This document shows positions 34,911 through 48,258 of a DNA stretch of 64,000 nucleotides, in pieces. The notes beneath the pieces were generated by a model. That model was not told the DNA's origin. It ran no database searches and worked only from the letters and a program-made list of their open reading frames with translations. Source of the stretch: Apostichopus japonicus (taxonomy: Eukaryota; Echinodermata; Holothuroidea; Aspidochirotida; Stichopodidae). A program made the position numbers and the translations under genes. Each line of letters starts with the position of its first letter. Positions within the stretch are counted from its first letter, which is position 1. The stretch spans positions 14,515,521 to 14,579,520 of the forward strand of contig NC_092562.1 of NCBI RefSeq assembly GCF_037975245.1. The letters are read 5' to 3'.

Positions 34911-37900
34911 CATATACTTCACATCATTTCACATACAACATCTAACTAAACAAACATTTATTTATTTATACATACGCACTTTTCACACTTTCACAAACAC
35001 ACACAGATAGGTTGTAAGGACCTCCCACTGATGAACAGGCTCGATACCTTTCGAAAATTGAGAACCGAGTCTTCCTGTGGCCGCTCATGCAGTTACTATA
35101 TGCTTCATCTGATGTGTTGTCCCTCTGTTAATTTTGTTCAATTTGGTAATTGTCTTGATTTGGTGTTTATTCCATCTCCCACAACTCAAATCTTCAATGC
35201 AGCTTACTTATTTACATCTAACTTAATTGAGTGTTCTTGATAGGTGAACGTGGTTTCACGTGGGTTATAACATCTGCTAATGTTTGTGAAAGCTGAATGG
35301 TTGCCTATATATGCATATATCTCTTGGTGGCGGTGATGGCCGAAATTAAGGTAGGTAAGTTCATGCCACGGTGGATACAACAACTATTTGAAATGGTTGT
35401 CAAATAGTCAGGGTCTCGTGATTATTTCAGAAATTCTGTTTCTGCTTTCAAGATCTTAAGGTGTGTGTCATTCTTATTCCTAAACCTGGTGTTGATTGAA
35501 TCTTCTGATTCTTTAACTGGACTGGAATCCATCATTCATTGTACGTGTCAGTAAATTCCATATTTAATTCACTGTATATAGGCTACATAAGTACTCTTTA
35601 TCTCCAGTTCTATTGTAAGGGTAATATTGTTTTTTGCTAAACCTTAGGTCATTTCCCCCTATAAATGCTTCCTCAAGAACACTTTTTTTATCAAGACATT
35701 CAATGTGCGTCTAGGTTTGTTTACTTTTTTCATAAGGTGACTTTTTTTTCTTGGGGTGTGTCTGTGTATGGAAAGTCTATGCTACAGTTATAGGCTACTT
35801 AAGTTTGGGCTATCTAAGTTAATCTAGGGATTTTTGTTTCTAGTAAGGGTATCTTCAATCATTATATGTATTTATCACCATTAGGCCAATAGGAATGAGT
35901 TGGTAAGTATAATCACGTACACAACCAATTCTCGCACGATGCATAGAAAAACGAATCGAAAGCATTACTAAGGATTAATGGATTAAGAACAACATCCAGC
36001 CTCAAAATTTCTACCAAACGACCGTTATTTTGGCTCAATCTCTACCACGACACACGGTCACCAATCACCATCACACCGTTACAGCCACCATGATAGCCTC
36101 ACCGCCTCCATGTTCAAACACGCATATAGCTCCTCCCTGTAATTCTATTAACGTTGATTGGGTATAAACTTTACAGAGTATATACTGGCTTAATTGAACA
36201 CTCTATATACGAGCCAGAGATAAAGTCATGCAAGGTTTGAATCAAAATCATTTTGTAAAAATAATTGGTCTTAAAAAAACTTGATCGGTATTCTCATGAA
36301 ATCAGTTGGGTAGGATTATACTCTTCCTCCCTCCCGCCCTGGCCCTACCTCTCCGTCATCTCACTCATTCATTCGGGTAGGAAAGCCAAACCAGTTTAGT
36401 TACACACAAAGCACATATAAACACAGTTTAGGGAAGTATATGTTATCAATGGGATGGGTTTGTTTTTGTGGATTGGATGTTGGAGTGCATGAATGGAAGT
36501 ACACGTGGTGCAAAACAAATGGGTAAATTGAGACAGTTTGGCCACATTAGGCCTCCGGGAGCAGCGTACGAATTTGTTTTACTACTGAGTAAAGAGGTTT
36601 GTTTACAAGTGACGAAAACAAGTTCTTTAGGCTATCTACACTGTCATTATTCTGAAAATTGATGGTTTCATGAATGCACACAACTTTTAATTTTTCGGTA
36701 AAATTTGCAAAGAAGACAGTTTAATCAACACAAATATTTAAATTTGTATAGGGCAGTTTTATTCTGTATGGAAACATTATATCTTCTGCTGTATTGTCAT
36801 GAGGTGATATTATACCTCTTTAGGTTCCTATAAAACTCTTCCAAGGTCTTTAACCAATTTGCACTTTTATCCTTCACGTTTACCCCTTGTTAAATCCCCA
36901 CGATTCCCGAATAAAGAACAACATTAGAAATTGATCGGTCCATTTTCAGACGTCTAGTTTAGGAGCACCAAAATGATAGGCTCAGGAAAGGTGCCAAAAA
37001 GCAGCAGGAGCCTCATCTTTTTGATATGTTATCAATCAGGATCTAGTTGTCGTGGCGTACATGTTAAAGAGCATGAATGGAAATATATCTGGTGTAAAAA
37101 TTGGGTCAATTGAGGCAACTTTAGACCACTTTAGGCCTGCCAGGAGCAGTGTGCGAAAATTGTATTATTTACTGAGTAAAGAGGTTTGTTCACAAGTGAA
37201 GAAAACTATAGGCTCTCATAGCAAAAAATATGCACAATACGGCAAATTGATGGTGCCATTAATTGGCAACTTTTCAGTTATCCTGTAACGGGTAGCGTTT
37301 GGCTATAGTGAGAACTTCTATCCAAACTATAGCTATATTTGGGCAATAGATATACCCTTTGAACGTTCAAAGGTATTCCATACGTCTATATTAAAACTAA
37401 GCAAACACAAATTTCTTATTGACTGACACACTAAATCATGAAAGTAATGTGGTCTATAACATCGTGTGGTAGTGTGTAAGTCAATAATAAACTGGTTTTT
37501 GTTTATTTTTAGTATAGATGTACGGTACACCTTTGAACGTTCATAGGGTATATCTATTGCCCAAATATTAGCACGACCAAAGTCTATATCCACAGACGTA
37601 CATTGCGTGGCAAACGAGTTTATGAATACGAAACGTACCATAGAACGAAGGAACCAACAGCGGGTTTATATGTGCTTAATTTCTCGAACATCTGGGAAAA
37701 TTACATTAGTAATTTGCCACTTTCTGAGACTATATGTCTATTCACTCATATAATAGACTATATATCCAGTCATACGTTGAGGAAAAACGGCATCAGCTGA
37801 TCAGAAGATTATAAAGAAGGTTGGTGTTTTTAGAGATCACGAGGAAAAGAACATCATCGTTCTATATATTATCTATATAGAGCTGCTGAGGTAGATTGCC

Positions 37901-39285
37901 CCAGTATCAAAGTCATATTGCTCAAAATCATGTTAGGCATTTGATGTCATGTAGTTATGATAGGGGAGAGGTTTTAAATTATGGAAATCATGGAGGGCCA
38001 TTTAGATTGGACATTTTATACAGTTGTCATCCTTTAAATGACATTCAAGTATTATGCGAAGAATGATGGATTAGTTTTGATCTTGTTGCTCACATTAGTT
38101 GCATTAATTGGATTACTCATGTAACATCGAACATGCAGAGGACAATACAGTTACGCAACGAGGATAGCACAATGAGTTGGTTTATTTCTGATGCTATGTA
38201 TATGTATGTCTGTATAATTCGACACTACTAGTTAAGATAGTTATGTTTTATTGTATATAGTTACTTGTTACTCTGAAAACTCAGTGTATATAGCAAAATG
38301 AAAACGTATGCATTGCTTTTATTCAATAATCTACTGATTGATTTGTTGTCATTCATTTTTTCATTCCTTGCCGCGAAGGCGAAAGGAATGATCTTTGCGA
38401 TGATGATGATGATGATGGTGAGTATGTGTGTAGCAACTTGCAAATACGAAAACACAAAAACTGTATGGTGGGTGAACTTTAATTAGGTACGTGGATGCAC
38501 CTCTCCAGTAGAAGAATCCTATTGTTTTCTTGTGGAAGTCAAGAACATTTGGGGTCAATGGGGTGAAAGTCTTAAAACCATTGAAACACAATAAATAACC
38601 TTCAAAAACACTCGGATGAACTGCATTCTTTGCATGTGGGTGTAACTATAAGCAATAGTACAGTCTTATTTGAGATTTTCAGATTATGATTTCTTCAATC
38701 TTGGCACCAATACAGTTTACGTGTATTGCTTGTCATCTACTATTTGATAGCAACAAAGCAATATTCAATATTCTCCAAAACACATCTACTAGTAGAGATA
38801 TTAACTAACAGGCTTCAATGAAGGTATATTTGTGTCATCCGTATCAGTAGAAATGGTAATTCAAGTTGTGATTATGTACGATTGTGTACATAGTGAATAA
38901 CTTGAGCCAAAGCACGGATCCATGTGGAACGCCAAACTCTAGGGGTACTGGTTCCGAAAGCTCGATATTACTGCAAACTGTTTGAAATCGGTTGGACAGA
39001 TATTGACTCAAACTACTTCAATGCAACATCCTGAAGTCCACACTGTTCGTGAAGGACGTTGATATGCTATAGTGTCGCTCAAGTCGTGCATTAACAACCT
39101 TCTCCAAAAGTTTGGAGCTCGGAAGGACGAGTTAAACACTGGCCAGAAATGTTTTAGGACTTCTGTGTTCGGACCATTTTGAACGGGTTATGCATGTTTG
39201 TTCGTATTTCCACTCATATTTTATAGAGTACAGGGATAAATAATAATTCGTTAAACCCTTCCTTTCTTTTCCTAAACTCTTTCAC

Positions 39286-39343
39286 AGATTGTGACGTAAC
39301 TGAGTACAGTTTTTTCAAGTGAGAGTTAACGATCATTATCAAC
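39286..39343 (+). promoter_or_regulatory. 3' splice acceptor and 5' UTR end, TRIM copy 2
   Basis: A pyrimidine tract ending ttcacag at 39287, then 56 bases to the ATG. Same arrangement as the other copies. Confidence 0.65.
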
Positions 39344-41543
39344 ATGGCAACCTGGAACCCTTTCATAGAAGACCTGACAGAAAACTTCTTCATGTGCTCT
39401 GTTTGTTTGGATCAATTTAATGAGCCGAAACTGTTACCATGTCTTCATCGATACTGTAACGATTGCTTGAGGAAAGTTGTTCAAGCCAGCCATGATGGGA
39501 CAATTGAATGTCCACTTTGTAAACAGCGATGTTGTATACCAAAGGATGGATTGGACGGCTTTAAGACTGATTTTCATATGAAGAGTGTGCTCGAGTTCAT
39601 AGAATTGCGTAAATCATTCGAAAAGAAAGATTTCAAGCAGTGTGTGAGCTGTTCAAAGGATGTGGTATGTTCCGCTTACTGTTTTAAATGTAGAGATTTT
39701 CTATGCGACGAATGTTACAAGGTTCATATCAGTAATAAAATGTTTACTGATCACCAACCAAGCACTTTGAAATTGGAAAATATGGCAGCTAAGAACCTAA
39801 CAATGGAGGAAATAGCTGCAATGACGGAAGATCCCAGGTGCCATTTTCATATCAAAGAACCAGCCAAATTGTGCTGTGGTACATGCCAAAATGAACCGGT
39901 TTGCTTAGTTTGCACTCACGGTAAGCACAAAGGTCACGACCTCATAGATGTGAATGACCTAGCCCAGAAAGAAAGGACATTACTTAATCGGAACCTCGCT
40001 GAACTAAGCAAGCACAAGACTAAACTATACGCGTTACCCGAGAAGGTTCAAATGACGCTAGTAAAATTGAATGAAAATGTTACAAAGAAGACAAAGTTGT
40101 TGACAATTCAATACGAGGAACAGGCAAAGAAAATAAAGGAAAAACTTGCCGAATGTTACGATGAACGTGAAAAAGGAGCTGCTGACATAGAAAATAGAAG
40201 AGGATGTGAAAAACGTGAAATGACAGTTAAACATGAAGAGGAAATGAACCGATTGATCACGAAACATCAAGAAAATATGAAAAGCACCGATGTCAAATAT
40301 GACCAGGAATTGGAAGAATTTAAGGACAATTGTAAGGAAACGGAGGGTGAATTCTTTAAAAAACTCGGGGAGTTAGATAGTAATTTCAAGACCTTGACAA
40401 CAGCTAAAGATCTTCTTACAAGTCAAAACAAAAACGAATGTGAAGAAATACTAAATAAATGTAAGCAACTTATTAAACGGTTCGAAAACTTATCAGCAAC
40501 GTCTTCTTCCATTCTTGCATGTAATGACGATTGGACAGACGCACAGTGTGTCCCCGACATAAGATCTTGCAGCCAGTGAACCTATGCTCGAAGAAATGAA
40601 ACAAGAATATCCAGAGTTAGAATCTTTATCTGATTTTGTCATCAGTGATATAACAAAAGTTATATATGATAAAGTTGTCATTACAGAAAGTGCACAGTAT
40701 GTTGTTGATGTTGCGGGAATCAAAGCTAAAGGTTATTTGATCAGCGGTATGACAAGTAGTAGTGATGGTAATATCGTTATGACTGGTGTTGTATCAGGAG
40801 AGGTATCACACATCACTGTCACTAACATGAAAGGAGAAATATTAAATCAGAATGTTTTAAATAGAAATAAGAGATTTGAGATTCAGGCATTTCGTTACTG
40901 TTGTAATTTGCCGGGGTTCAATGTCATTACAGTTTGCATACCAGATGAAATCAGTATTTATAATATTGCTGACTCTTCTTATCAAAAGAAGAACATCAGT
41001 GATATGGTCACGACGTGGCCAGAGGGTAGGTTTGTGTTTTCTGTAACCACGAATCTCGCCAAGAATGAAATCATTGTTGGTACTAACAGAAGAGAAGTGT
41101 ATGTCTTTGATTATCAGCTGAGTTACAGTCACACCATATTACTACCTGAGGTAATCAAGGGATCATATGATATCACTGTCCACGACGGTAATCTTTTGAT
41201 CTGCGACTATGTGGGTAGGACCTCATATGCAGTTACCATGGTGACATCAGTGAGTAAGGTGCTGTATAAGTTCACCAAACCAAATCTAACCGGAGCTGAC
41301 TTAAAACCTGTCAGTGTGTGCATAGGTATCGGAGGGTTCGTCTACATCTTATGGGCTGGTAGTTATCCATTGAACACTGTGCTAACACAATACAGTCGAG
41401 ATGGTCGGCAATTACTATCATCAATGTCAGTTGATGACGACGCACGGTGCATTACCACATCCGTAGTAGATGGTGAGGAGAAGCTCATGATAGCTACCTT
41501 AACGACGGGGAAGATGTATATATACGGACTAGTACCTGCATAG
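39344..41543 (+). pseudogene. TRIM protein, copy 2: split by a 4-bp insertion
   Basis: Two open frames together cover the whole TRIM. Frame 39344-40579 (411 aa) has RING, both B-boxes and the coiled coil, and 40584-41543 (319 aa) has the propeller-like end. Compared with copies 1, 4 and 5, the bases tctt (40565-40568) are inserted after gacataaga. This shifts the frame and brings a stop just where the linker to the propeller begins. Everything else is intact and all zinc ligands are kept. The break may be real and recent, or a sequencing or assembly error; read support would decide. If real, the product is a 411-aa protein lacking the target-binding propeller. Confidence 0.8.
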
Positions 41544-41592
41544 CGCTTTATAGAAATTACATATTGAAACAAAGTGGTTTCGCGAGTTACGA

Positions 41593-42154
41593 CATGGGCG
41601 CAGATCAGTCTTGGATAATGGTGGGGATGCGTGTCTGTTCTCTGATACTATCTAAGCGGAGCGCGACCATGGGTTCGCGCGTATAGAGTAGAAATTTTTG
41701 GGGGGCAAATATACCTCCCGGATCGCTGGAAATAACACTTCCCAGGCCCAAATGATGCTCCCAATCCTCTTTAAATATTAGATCTCATGGCTTAGAAATT
41801 TAGTTTGGGGAAAAACATTGGCGTCTGCAGAAAAAAAAATCAGGGGACAAATAATCCAAGTAGACTGTTGTATATGCGATGGGGTTGGGTCCTCTCACAG
41901 AAAACAATTATAGACTACCGCAAATGCGATTTCCATCCAATATTTAACAACTGTGGATAAGTATAATAAAATGAGAACTTCTGTATGTCATTTGCACAAT
42001 GCTTGATTAAACTGCGCCAAAGTTCCATACAGGTGAATTTAAAATGCAGCGTTTGGTCTAGAAAAATTGGTAGGGACACGGTATATAATGTCCCCACCAC
42101 TGAAAAAGTTGGTGGGGACGCGTCCCGCTGTCCCCACCAGGATCTGCGCCCATG
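41593..42154 (+). mobile_element. hAT-like MITE in TRIM 3' region, copy 2 (full length)
   Basis: 562 bp with 14-base inverted ends: catgggcgcagatc on the left and gatctgcgcccatg on the right. The left flank is agttacga and the right flank agttggga (agttacga in unit 1), fitting an 8-bp target duplication. Near its right end gtccccacca and tggtggggac form a strong hairpin. Present in all units, so it predates array expansion. It would lie in the 3' UTR. Confidence 0.8.
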
Positions 42155-42391
42155 AGTTGGGATACACAGATTCGGTTGTTATCGTTGTATTTTGTTTGGC
42201 TGGAGTTTTACACACATAGGAAAATATTACAATCCTAATTTCTAAGAGTTATTGTTATCTGCATTTATAATTGGCAAATAACTAGTTCCTAAGGAGTTTA
42301 TCTCCATATCTTAATATATCCATTACAAAGACTGTCTTCCTATATATAGGGATTAAGTTACGTTAATATATCAGTATGTTCATTCGTTTTA

Positions 42392-42397
42392 AATAAA
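42392..42397 (+). terminator. AATAAA polyadenylation signal, TRIM copy 2
   Basis: Conserved position relative to the other units, 240 bp beyond the MITE. Confidence 0.5.
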
Positions 42398-43381
42398 TAC
42401 TTTTACTACAGCCTAACACATTTTCTAGACATTTTCTTTGCCATTGTCGAGTGGAGATCGTTGTAAGGCTGTTGTCAGGTCAAATAATAAATATAAATAT
42501 AACACGCGAATCGTAAGTAGACTATAATGCTACTGATTTGTTTGATATCCAAAAAGCAAGTTTATCTGACGGATTGTTACGAGTAAGAAATTTTGAAGTA
42601 AACTTGCAAACTCCCCGAAATATCTGGGTGCCAGTGGCGAATGCAAGTCAATGATCGGGGGAATATGCTTCAGTTGGGAGGGGGATGGATGTGTTCAATC
42701 ACGGGGAAATTTTTCAGTCGGTGGATTTTAAAAAATATGTTACATTCAGCCGGAAAAGAATTAGACCTTGTGAATTAGTTCTTGTGGAATAAACACGACT
42801 GCTTCAGATTAAGAAGCTAGATATGTCTTTCATTACTGCAGATAATTAAAATATATTTACTCAATGAATCAGGCATTGTTCCCTATATGAATTATTTGAA
42901 GCTTTTGTCTAGCCACAAGTGACGTCAGCTCTCCCGGATTTGGCTTTATAGCAGTTGCTGGAAATAAGAACCCTTATATAATTCCTGGTAATTATATGCA
43001 AAATAGTCTTATCCATACTGACTCGCCGGTTCGTGCCGTATCCATTAGGACTGAGCCACGTACGACCAACAGACTCCAACCCCTCAGAATCGTAATCAGA
43101 ATGCATAAAAGCATATATAGCTTATTGAATTTCAGCCTTGATAGTTTAAAAACAAATGTCAATCGATCTCGGTCGGCAAGCTCCGAAAACTAAAAAAATG
43201 TTTCGAAATTTTTGATAGATCTTGCGACCCACGGCAATTTTTTAGTTTGAGGACCTTCGGTCTGTGTTAATCATTACGCCTGGGATGAACTATGTTATTA
43301 GGTTGATGTTATTTGCTTCAAGCACAAGCAGCCAGATGTGTAGTGAATCAATATACTCATACTCGATTCTGCACTGTAGTA

Positions 43382-43383
<2 letters not shown>

Positions 43384-43441
<58 letters not shown>
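43384..43441. repeat. (TA)n microsatellite, TRIM unit 3
   Basis: A shorter TA run (about 29 repeats) at the same site as in the other units. Confidence 0.95.
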
Positions 43442-43442
<1 letters not shown>

Positions 43443-46400
43443 TTCACATCATTTCACATACAACATCTAAGTAAACATACATTTATTTATTTATACATAC
43501 GCACTTTTCACACTTTCACAAACACACACAGATAGGTTGTAAGGACCTCCCACTGATGAACAGGCACGATACCTTTCGAAAATTGAGAACCGAGTCTTCC
43601 TGTGGCCGCTCATGCAGTTACTATATGCTTCATCTGATGTGTTGTCCCTCTGTTAATTTTGTTCAATTTGGTAATTGTCTTGATTTGATGTTTATTCCAT
43701 CTCCCACAACTCAAATCTTCAATGCAGCTAACTTATTTACATCTAACTTAATTGAGTGTTCTTAATAGGTGAACGTGGTTTCACGTGGGTTATAACATCT
43801 GCTAATGTTTGTGAAAGCTGAATGGTTGCCTATATATGCATATATCTCTTGGTGGCGGTGATGGCCGAAATTAATGTAGGTAAGTACATGCCACGGTGGA
43901 TACAACAACTATTTGAAATGGTTGTCAAATAGTCAGGGTCTCGTGATTATCTCAAAAATTCTGTTTCTGCTTTAGAGATCTTAAGATGTGTGCGATTCTT
44001 ATTCCTAAACCTGGTGTTGATTGAATCTTCTGATTCTTTAACTGGACTGGAATCCATCATTCATTGTACGTGTCAGTAAATTCCATATTTAATTCACTGT
44101 ATATAGGCTACATAAGTACTCTTTATCTCCAGTTCTATTGTAAGGGTAATATTGTTTTTTGCTAAACCTTAGGTCATTTCCCCCTATAAATGCTTCCTCA
44201 AGAACACTTTTTTATCAAGACATTCAATATGCGTCTAGGTTTGTTTACTTTTTTCATAAGGTGACTTTTTTTTTCTTGGGGTGTGTCTGTGTATGGAAAG
44301 TCTATGTTACAGTTATAGGCTACTTAAGTTTGGGCTATCTAAGTTAATCTAGGGATTTTTGGTTCTAGTAAGGGTATCTTCAATCATTATATGTATTTAT
44401 CACCATTAAGCCAATAGGAATGAGTTGGTAAGTATGATCACGTACAAAACCAATGCTCGCACGATGCATAGAAAAACGAATCGAAAGCATTACTAAGGAT
44501 TAATAGATTAAGAACAACATCCAACCTCAAAATTTCTACCAAACGACCCTTATTTTGGCTCAATCTCTACCACGACACACGGTCACCAATCACCATCACA
44601 TAGTTACGGCCACCATGATAGCCTCACCGCCTCCATGTTCAAACACGCATATAGCTCCTCCCTGTAGTTCTATTAACGTTGATTGAGTATAAACATCACA
44701 GAGTATAAACTGGCTTAATTGAACACTCTATATACGAGCTTGAGATAAAGTCATGCAAGGTTTGAATCAAAATCATTTTGTAAAAATAATTGGTCTTAAA
44801 AAAACTTGATCGGTATTCTCATGAAATCAGTTGGGTAGGATTATACTCCTCCTCCCTCCCGCCCTGGCCCTACCTCTCCGTCATCTCACTCATTCATTCG
44901 GGTAGGAAAGCCAAGCCAGTTTAATTACACACAAAGCACATATAAACACAGTTTAGGGAAGTATATGTTACCAATGGGATGGGTTTGTTTTTGTGGATTG
45001 GATGTTGGAGAGCATGAATGGAAGTACACGTGGTGCAAAACAAATGGGTAAATTGAGACAGTTTGGCCACATTAGGCCTCCGGGAGCAGCGTACGAATTT
45101 GTTTTACTACTGAGTAAAGAGGTTTGTTTACAAGTGACGAAAACAAGTTCTTTAGGCTATCTACACTGTCATTATTCTGAAAATTGATGGTTTCATGAAT
45201 GCACACAACTTTTAATTTTTCGGTAAAATTTGCAAAGAAGACAGTTTAATCAACACAAATATTTAAATTTGTATAGGGCAGTTCTATTCTGTATGGAAAC
45301 ATTATATCTTCTGCTGTATTGTCATGAGGTGATATTATACCTCTTTAAGTTCCTATAAAACTCCTCCAAGATCTTTAACCAATTTGCACTTTTATCCTTC
45401 ACGTTTACCCCGTGTTAAATTCCCATGATTCCCGAATAAAGAACAACATTAGAAATTGATCGGTCCATTTTCAGACGTCTAATTTAGGAGCCCCAAAATG
45501 ATAGGCTCAGGAAAGGTGCCAAAAAGCAGCAGGAGCCTCATCTTTTTGATATGTTATCAATCAGGATCTAGTTGTTGTGGCTTACATGTTAAAGAGTATG
45601 AATGGAAATATACCTGGTGTAAAAATTGGGTCAATTGAGGCAACTTTAGACCACTTTAGGCCTCCCAGGAGCAGTGTGCGAAAATTGTATTCTATGCTGA
45701 GTATAATGAGGTTTGTTCACAAGTGAAGAAAACTACAGGCTCTCATAGCAAAAAATATGCACAATACGGCAAATTGATGGTGCCATTAATTGGCAACTTG
45801 TCAGTTATCCTGTAATGGGTAGCATTTGGCTAGTGAGAACTTCTATCCAAACTATAGCTATATTTGGGCAATAGATATACCCTTTGAACGTTCAAAGGTA
45901 TTCCATACGTCTATATTAAAAATAAGCAAACACAAGTTTCTTATTGACTAACGCACTAAATCATGAAAGTAATGTGGTCTATAACTTCATGTTTTAGTGT
46001 CTAAGTCTATAAAAAAAACTTGTTTTTGTTATTTTAAATATAGATATATTGTACACATTTGAACCATCATAGGGTGTATATATATTGCCCAAATATTAGC
46101 ACAACCAAAGTCTATATCCACAAACGTACATTGCGTGACAAACTAGTTTATGAATACGAAACGTACCATAGAACGAAGGAACCAACAGCGGGTTTACATG
46201 TGTTTAATTTCTCGAGCATCTGGGAAACTTACATTAGTAATTTGCCACTTTCTGACACTATATATCTATTCACTCATTTAATAGACTATATATCCAGTTA
46301 TACGTCGAGGAAAAACGGCATCAGCTGATCAGAAGATTATAAAGAAGGTTGGTGTTTTTAGAGATCACGATGACGTAAATATTGAATAACTTGAGCCAAA

Positions 46401-46772
46401 GCATGGATGCATGTGGAACGCCAAACTCTAGGGGTACTGGTTCCGAAAGCTCGATATTACTGCAAACTGTTTGAAATCGGTTGGACAGATATTGACTCAA
46501 ACTACTTCAACGCAACATCCTGAAGTCCAAACTGTTCGTGAAGGACGTTGGTATGCTAGTGTCGCTCAAGTCGTGCATTAACAACTTTCTCCAAAAGGTT
46601 GGAGATGACGGACTGGTTAAACACTGGCCAGGAATGTTTTAGCACCTCTGTGTTCAGACCATTTTGAACGGGTTATGCATGTATGTTCGTATTTCCACTC
46701 ATATTTTATGGAATACAGGGATGAATAATAATGTGTTAAACCCTTTCCTTTTCTTTTCCTGAACTCTTTCAC

Positions 46773-46835
46773 AGATTGTGACGTAACTGAGTACCGTACA
46801 GTTTTATCAAGTGAGAGTTACCAACCTTCATCAAC
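46773..46835 (+). promoter_or_regulatory. 3' splice acceptor and 5' UTR end, TRIM copy 3
   Basis: A pyrimidine tract ending cacag at 46774. The same acceptor is repeated at 48197 before copy 4, so one upstream exon could in principle splice to either. Confidence 0.6.
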
Positions 46836-47765
46836 ATGGCTACCTGGAATCCTTTCATAGAAGACCTAACAGAAAACTTCTTCAAGTGTTCTGTTTGTTT
46901 GGATCAATTTAATGAGCCGAAACTGTTACCATGTCTTCATCGATACTGTAACGATTGCTTGAGAACGGTTATTCAAGCCAGTCTTGATGGGACAATTGAA
47001 TGTCCACTTTGTAAACAGCGATGTTGTATACCTGAGGATGGATTGGACGGCTTTAAGACTGATTTTCATATGAAGAGTGTGCTCGAGTTCATAGAATTGC
47101 GTAAATCATTCGAAAAGAAAGATTTGAAGCAGTGTGTGAGCTGTTCAAATGATGTGGTATGTTCCGCTTACTGCTTTAAATGTAGAGATTTTCTATGCGA
47201 CGAATGTTACAAGGTTCATATCAGTAATAGAATGTTTACTGATCACCAACCAAGCACTCTGAAATTGGAAAATATGGCAGCTAAGAACCTAACAATGGAG
47301 GAAATAGCTGCAATGACGGAAGATCCCAGGTGCCATTTTCATATAAAAGAACCAGCCAAATTGTGCTGTGGTACATGCCAAAATGAACCGGTTTGTTTAG
47401 TTTGCACTCACGGTAAGCACAAAGGTCACGATCTCATAGATGTGAATGACCTAGCCCAGAAAGAAAGGACATTACTGAATCGGAACCTCGCTGAACTAAG
47501 CAAGCACAAGACTAAACTATACGCGTTACCCGAGAAGGTTCAAATGGCGTTAGTAAAATTGAATGAAAATGTTGCAAAAAAGACAAAGTTGTTGACAATT
47601 CAATACGAGGAACAGGCAAAGAAAATAAAGGATAAACTTGCCGAATGTAACGTTGAACGTGAAAAAGGAGCTGCTGACATAGAAAATAGAAGAAGATGTG
47701 AAAAACGTGAAATAATTGTTAAACATGAAGAGGAAAAACGGCATCAGCTGATCAGAAGATTATAA
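46836..47765 (+). CDS. TRIM protein, copy 3: RING/B-box stub
   Basis: A 309-aa open frame identical in its first ~300 residues to copy 4: RING (C18 to C59), B-box 1 and B-box 2 complete, and only the first part of the coiled coil. It ends KRHQLIRRL, read from leader DNA brought in by the tandem duplication junction at 47730. The propeller and most of the coiled coil are missing. The frame is intact and has its own copy of the 5' acceptor, but no matching 3' UTR or AATAAA follows before copy 4. It may be an unexpressed by-product, an alternative form of the copy 4 transcript, or an assembly artefact. Confidence 0.6.
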   Translation: MATWNPFIEDLTENFFKCSVCLDQFNEPKLLPCLHRYCNDCLRTVIQASLDGTIECPLCKQRCCIPEDGLDGFKTDFHMKSVLEFIELRKSFEKKDLKQCVSCSNDVVCSAYCFKCRDFLCDECYKVHISNRMFTDHQPSTLKLENMAAKNLTMEEIAAMTEDPRCHFHIKEPAKLCCGTCQNEPVCLVCTHGKHKGHDLIDVNDLAQKERTLLNRNLAELSKHKTKLYALPEKVQMALVKLNENVAKKTKLLTIQYEEQAKKIKDKLAECNVEREKGAADIENRRRCEKREIIVKHEEEKRHQLIRRL

Positions 47766-48195
47766 AGAAGGTTGGTGTTTTTAGAGATCACGATGACGTA
47801 AATATTGAATAACTTGAGCCAAAGCATGGATGCATGTGGAACGCCAAACTCTAGGGGTACTGGTTCCGAAAGCTCGATATTACTGCAAACTGTTTGAAAT
47901 CGGTTGGACAGATATTGACTCAAACTACTTCAACGCAACATCCTGAAGTCCAAACTGTTCGTGAAGGACGTTGGTATGCTAGTGTCGCTCAAGTCGTGCA
48001 TTAACAACCTTCTCCAAAAGGTTGGAGATGACGGACTGGTTAAACACTGGCCAGGAATGTTTTAGCACCTCTGTGTTCAGACCATTTTGAACGGGTTATG
48101 CATGTATGTTCGTATTTCCACTCATATTTTATGGAATACAGGGATGAATAATAATGTGTTAAACCCTTTCCTTTTCTTTTCCTGAACTCTTTCAC

Positions 48196-48258
48196 AGATT
48201 GTGACGTAACTGAGTACCGTACAGTTTTATCAAGTGAGAGTTACCAACCTTCATCAAC
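48196..48258 (+). promoter_or_regulatory. 3' splice acceptor and 5' UTR end, TRIM copy 4
   Basis: A duplicate of the acceptor at 46774, ending cacag at 48197. Confidence 0.6.

Noticed and set aside
36468-36662. 64-codon frame identical in units 2, 3 and 5 (also 44993, 62702)
   Set aside because: Identity reflects recent duplication of the block. The equivalent region in units 1 and 4 has no such frame.
38399-38417. CRISPR-like or regulatory short repeat (gat)n
   Set aside because: A plain trinucleotide microsatellite. There are no CRISPR arrays in the window.
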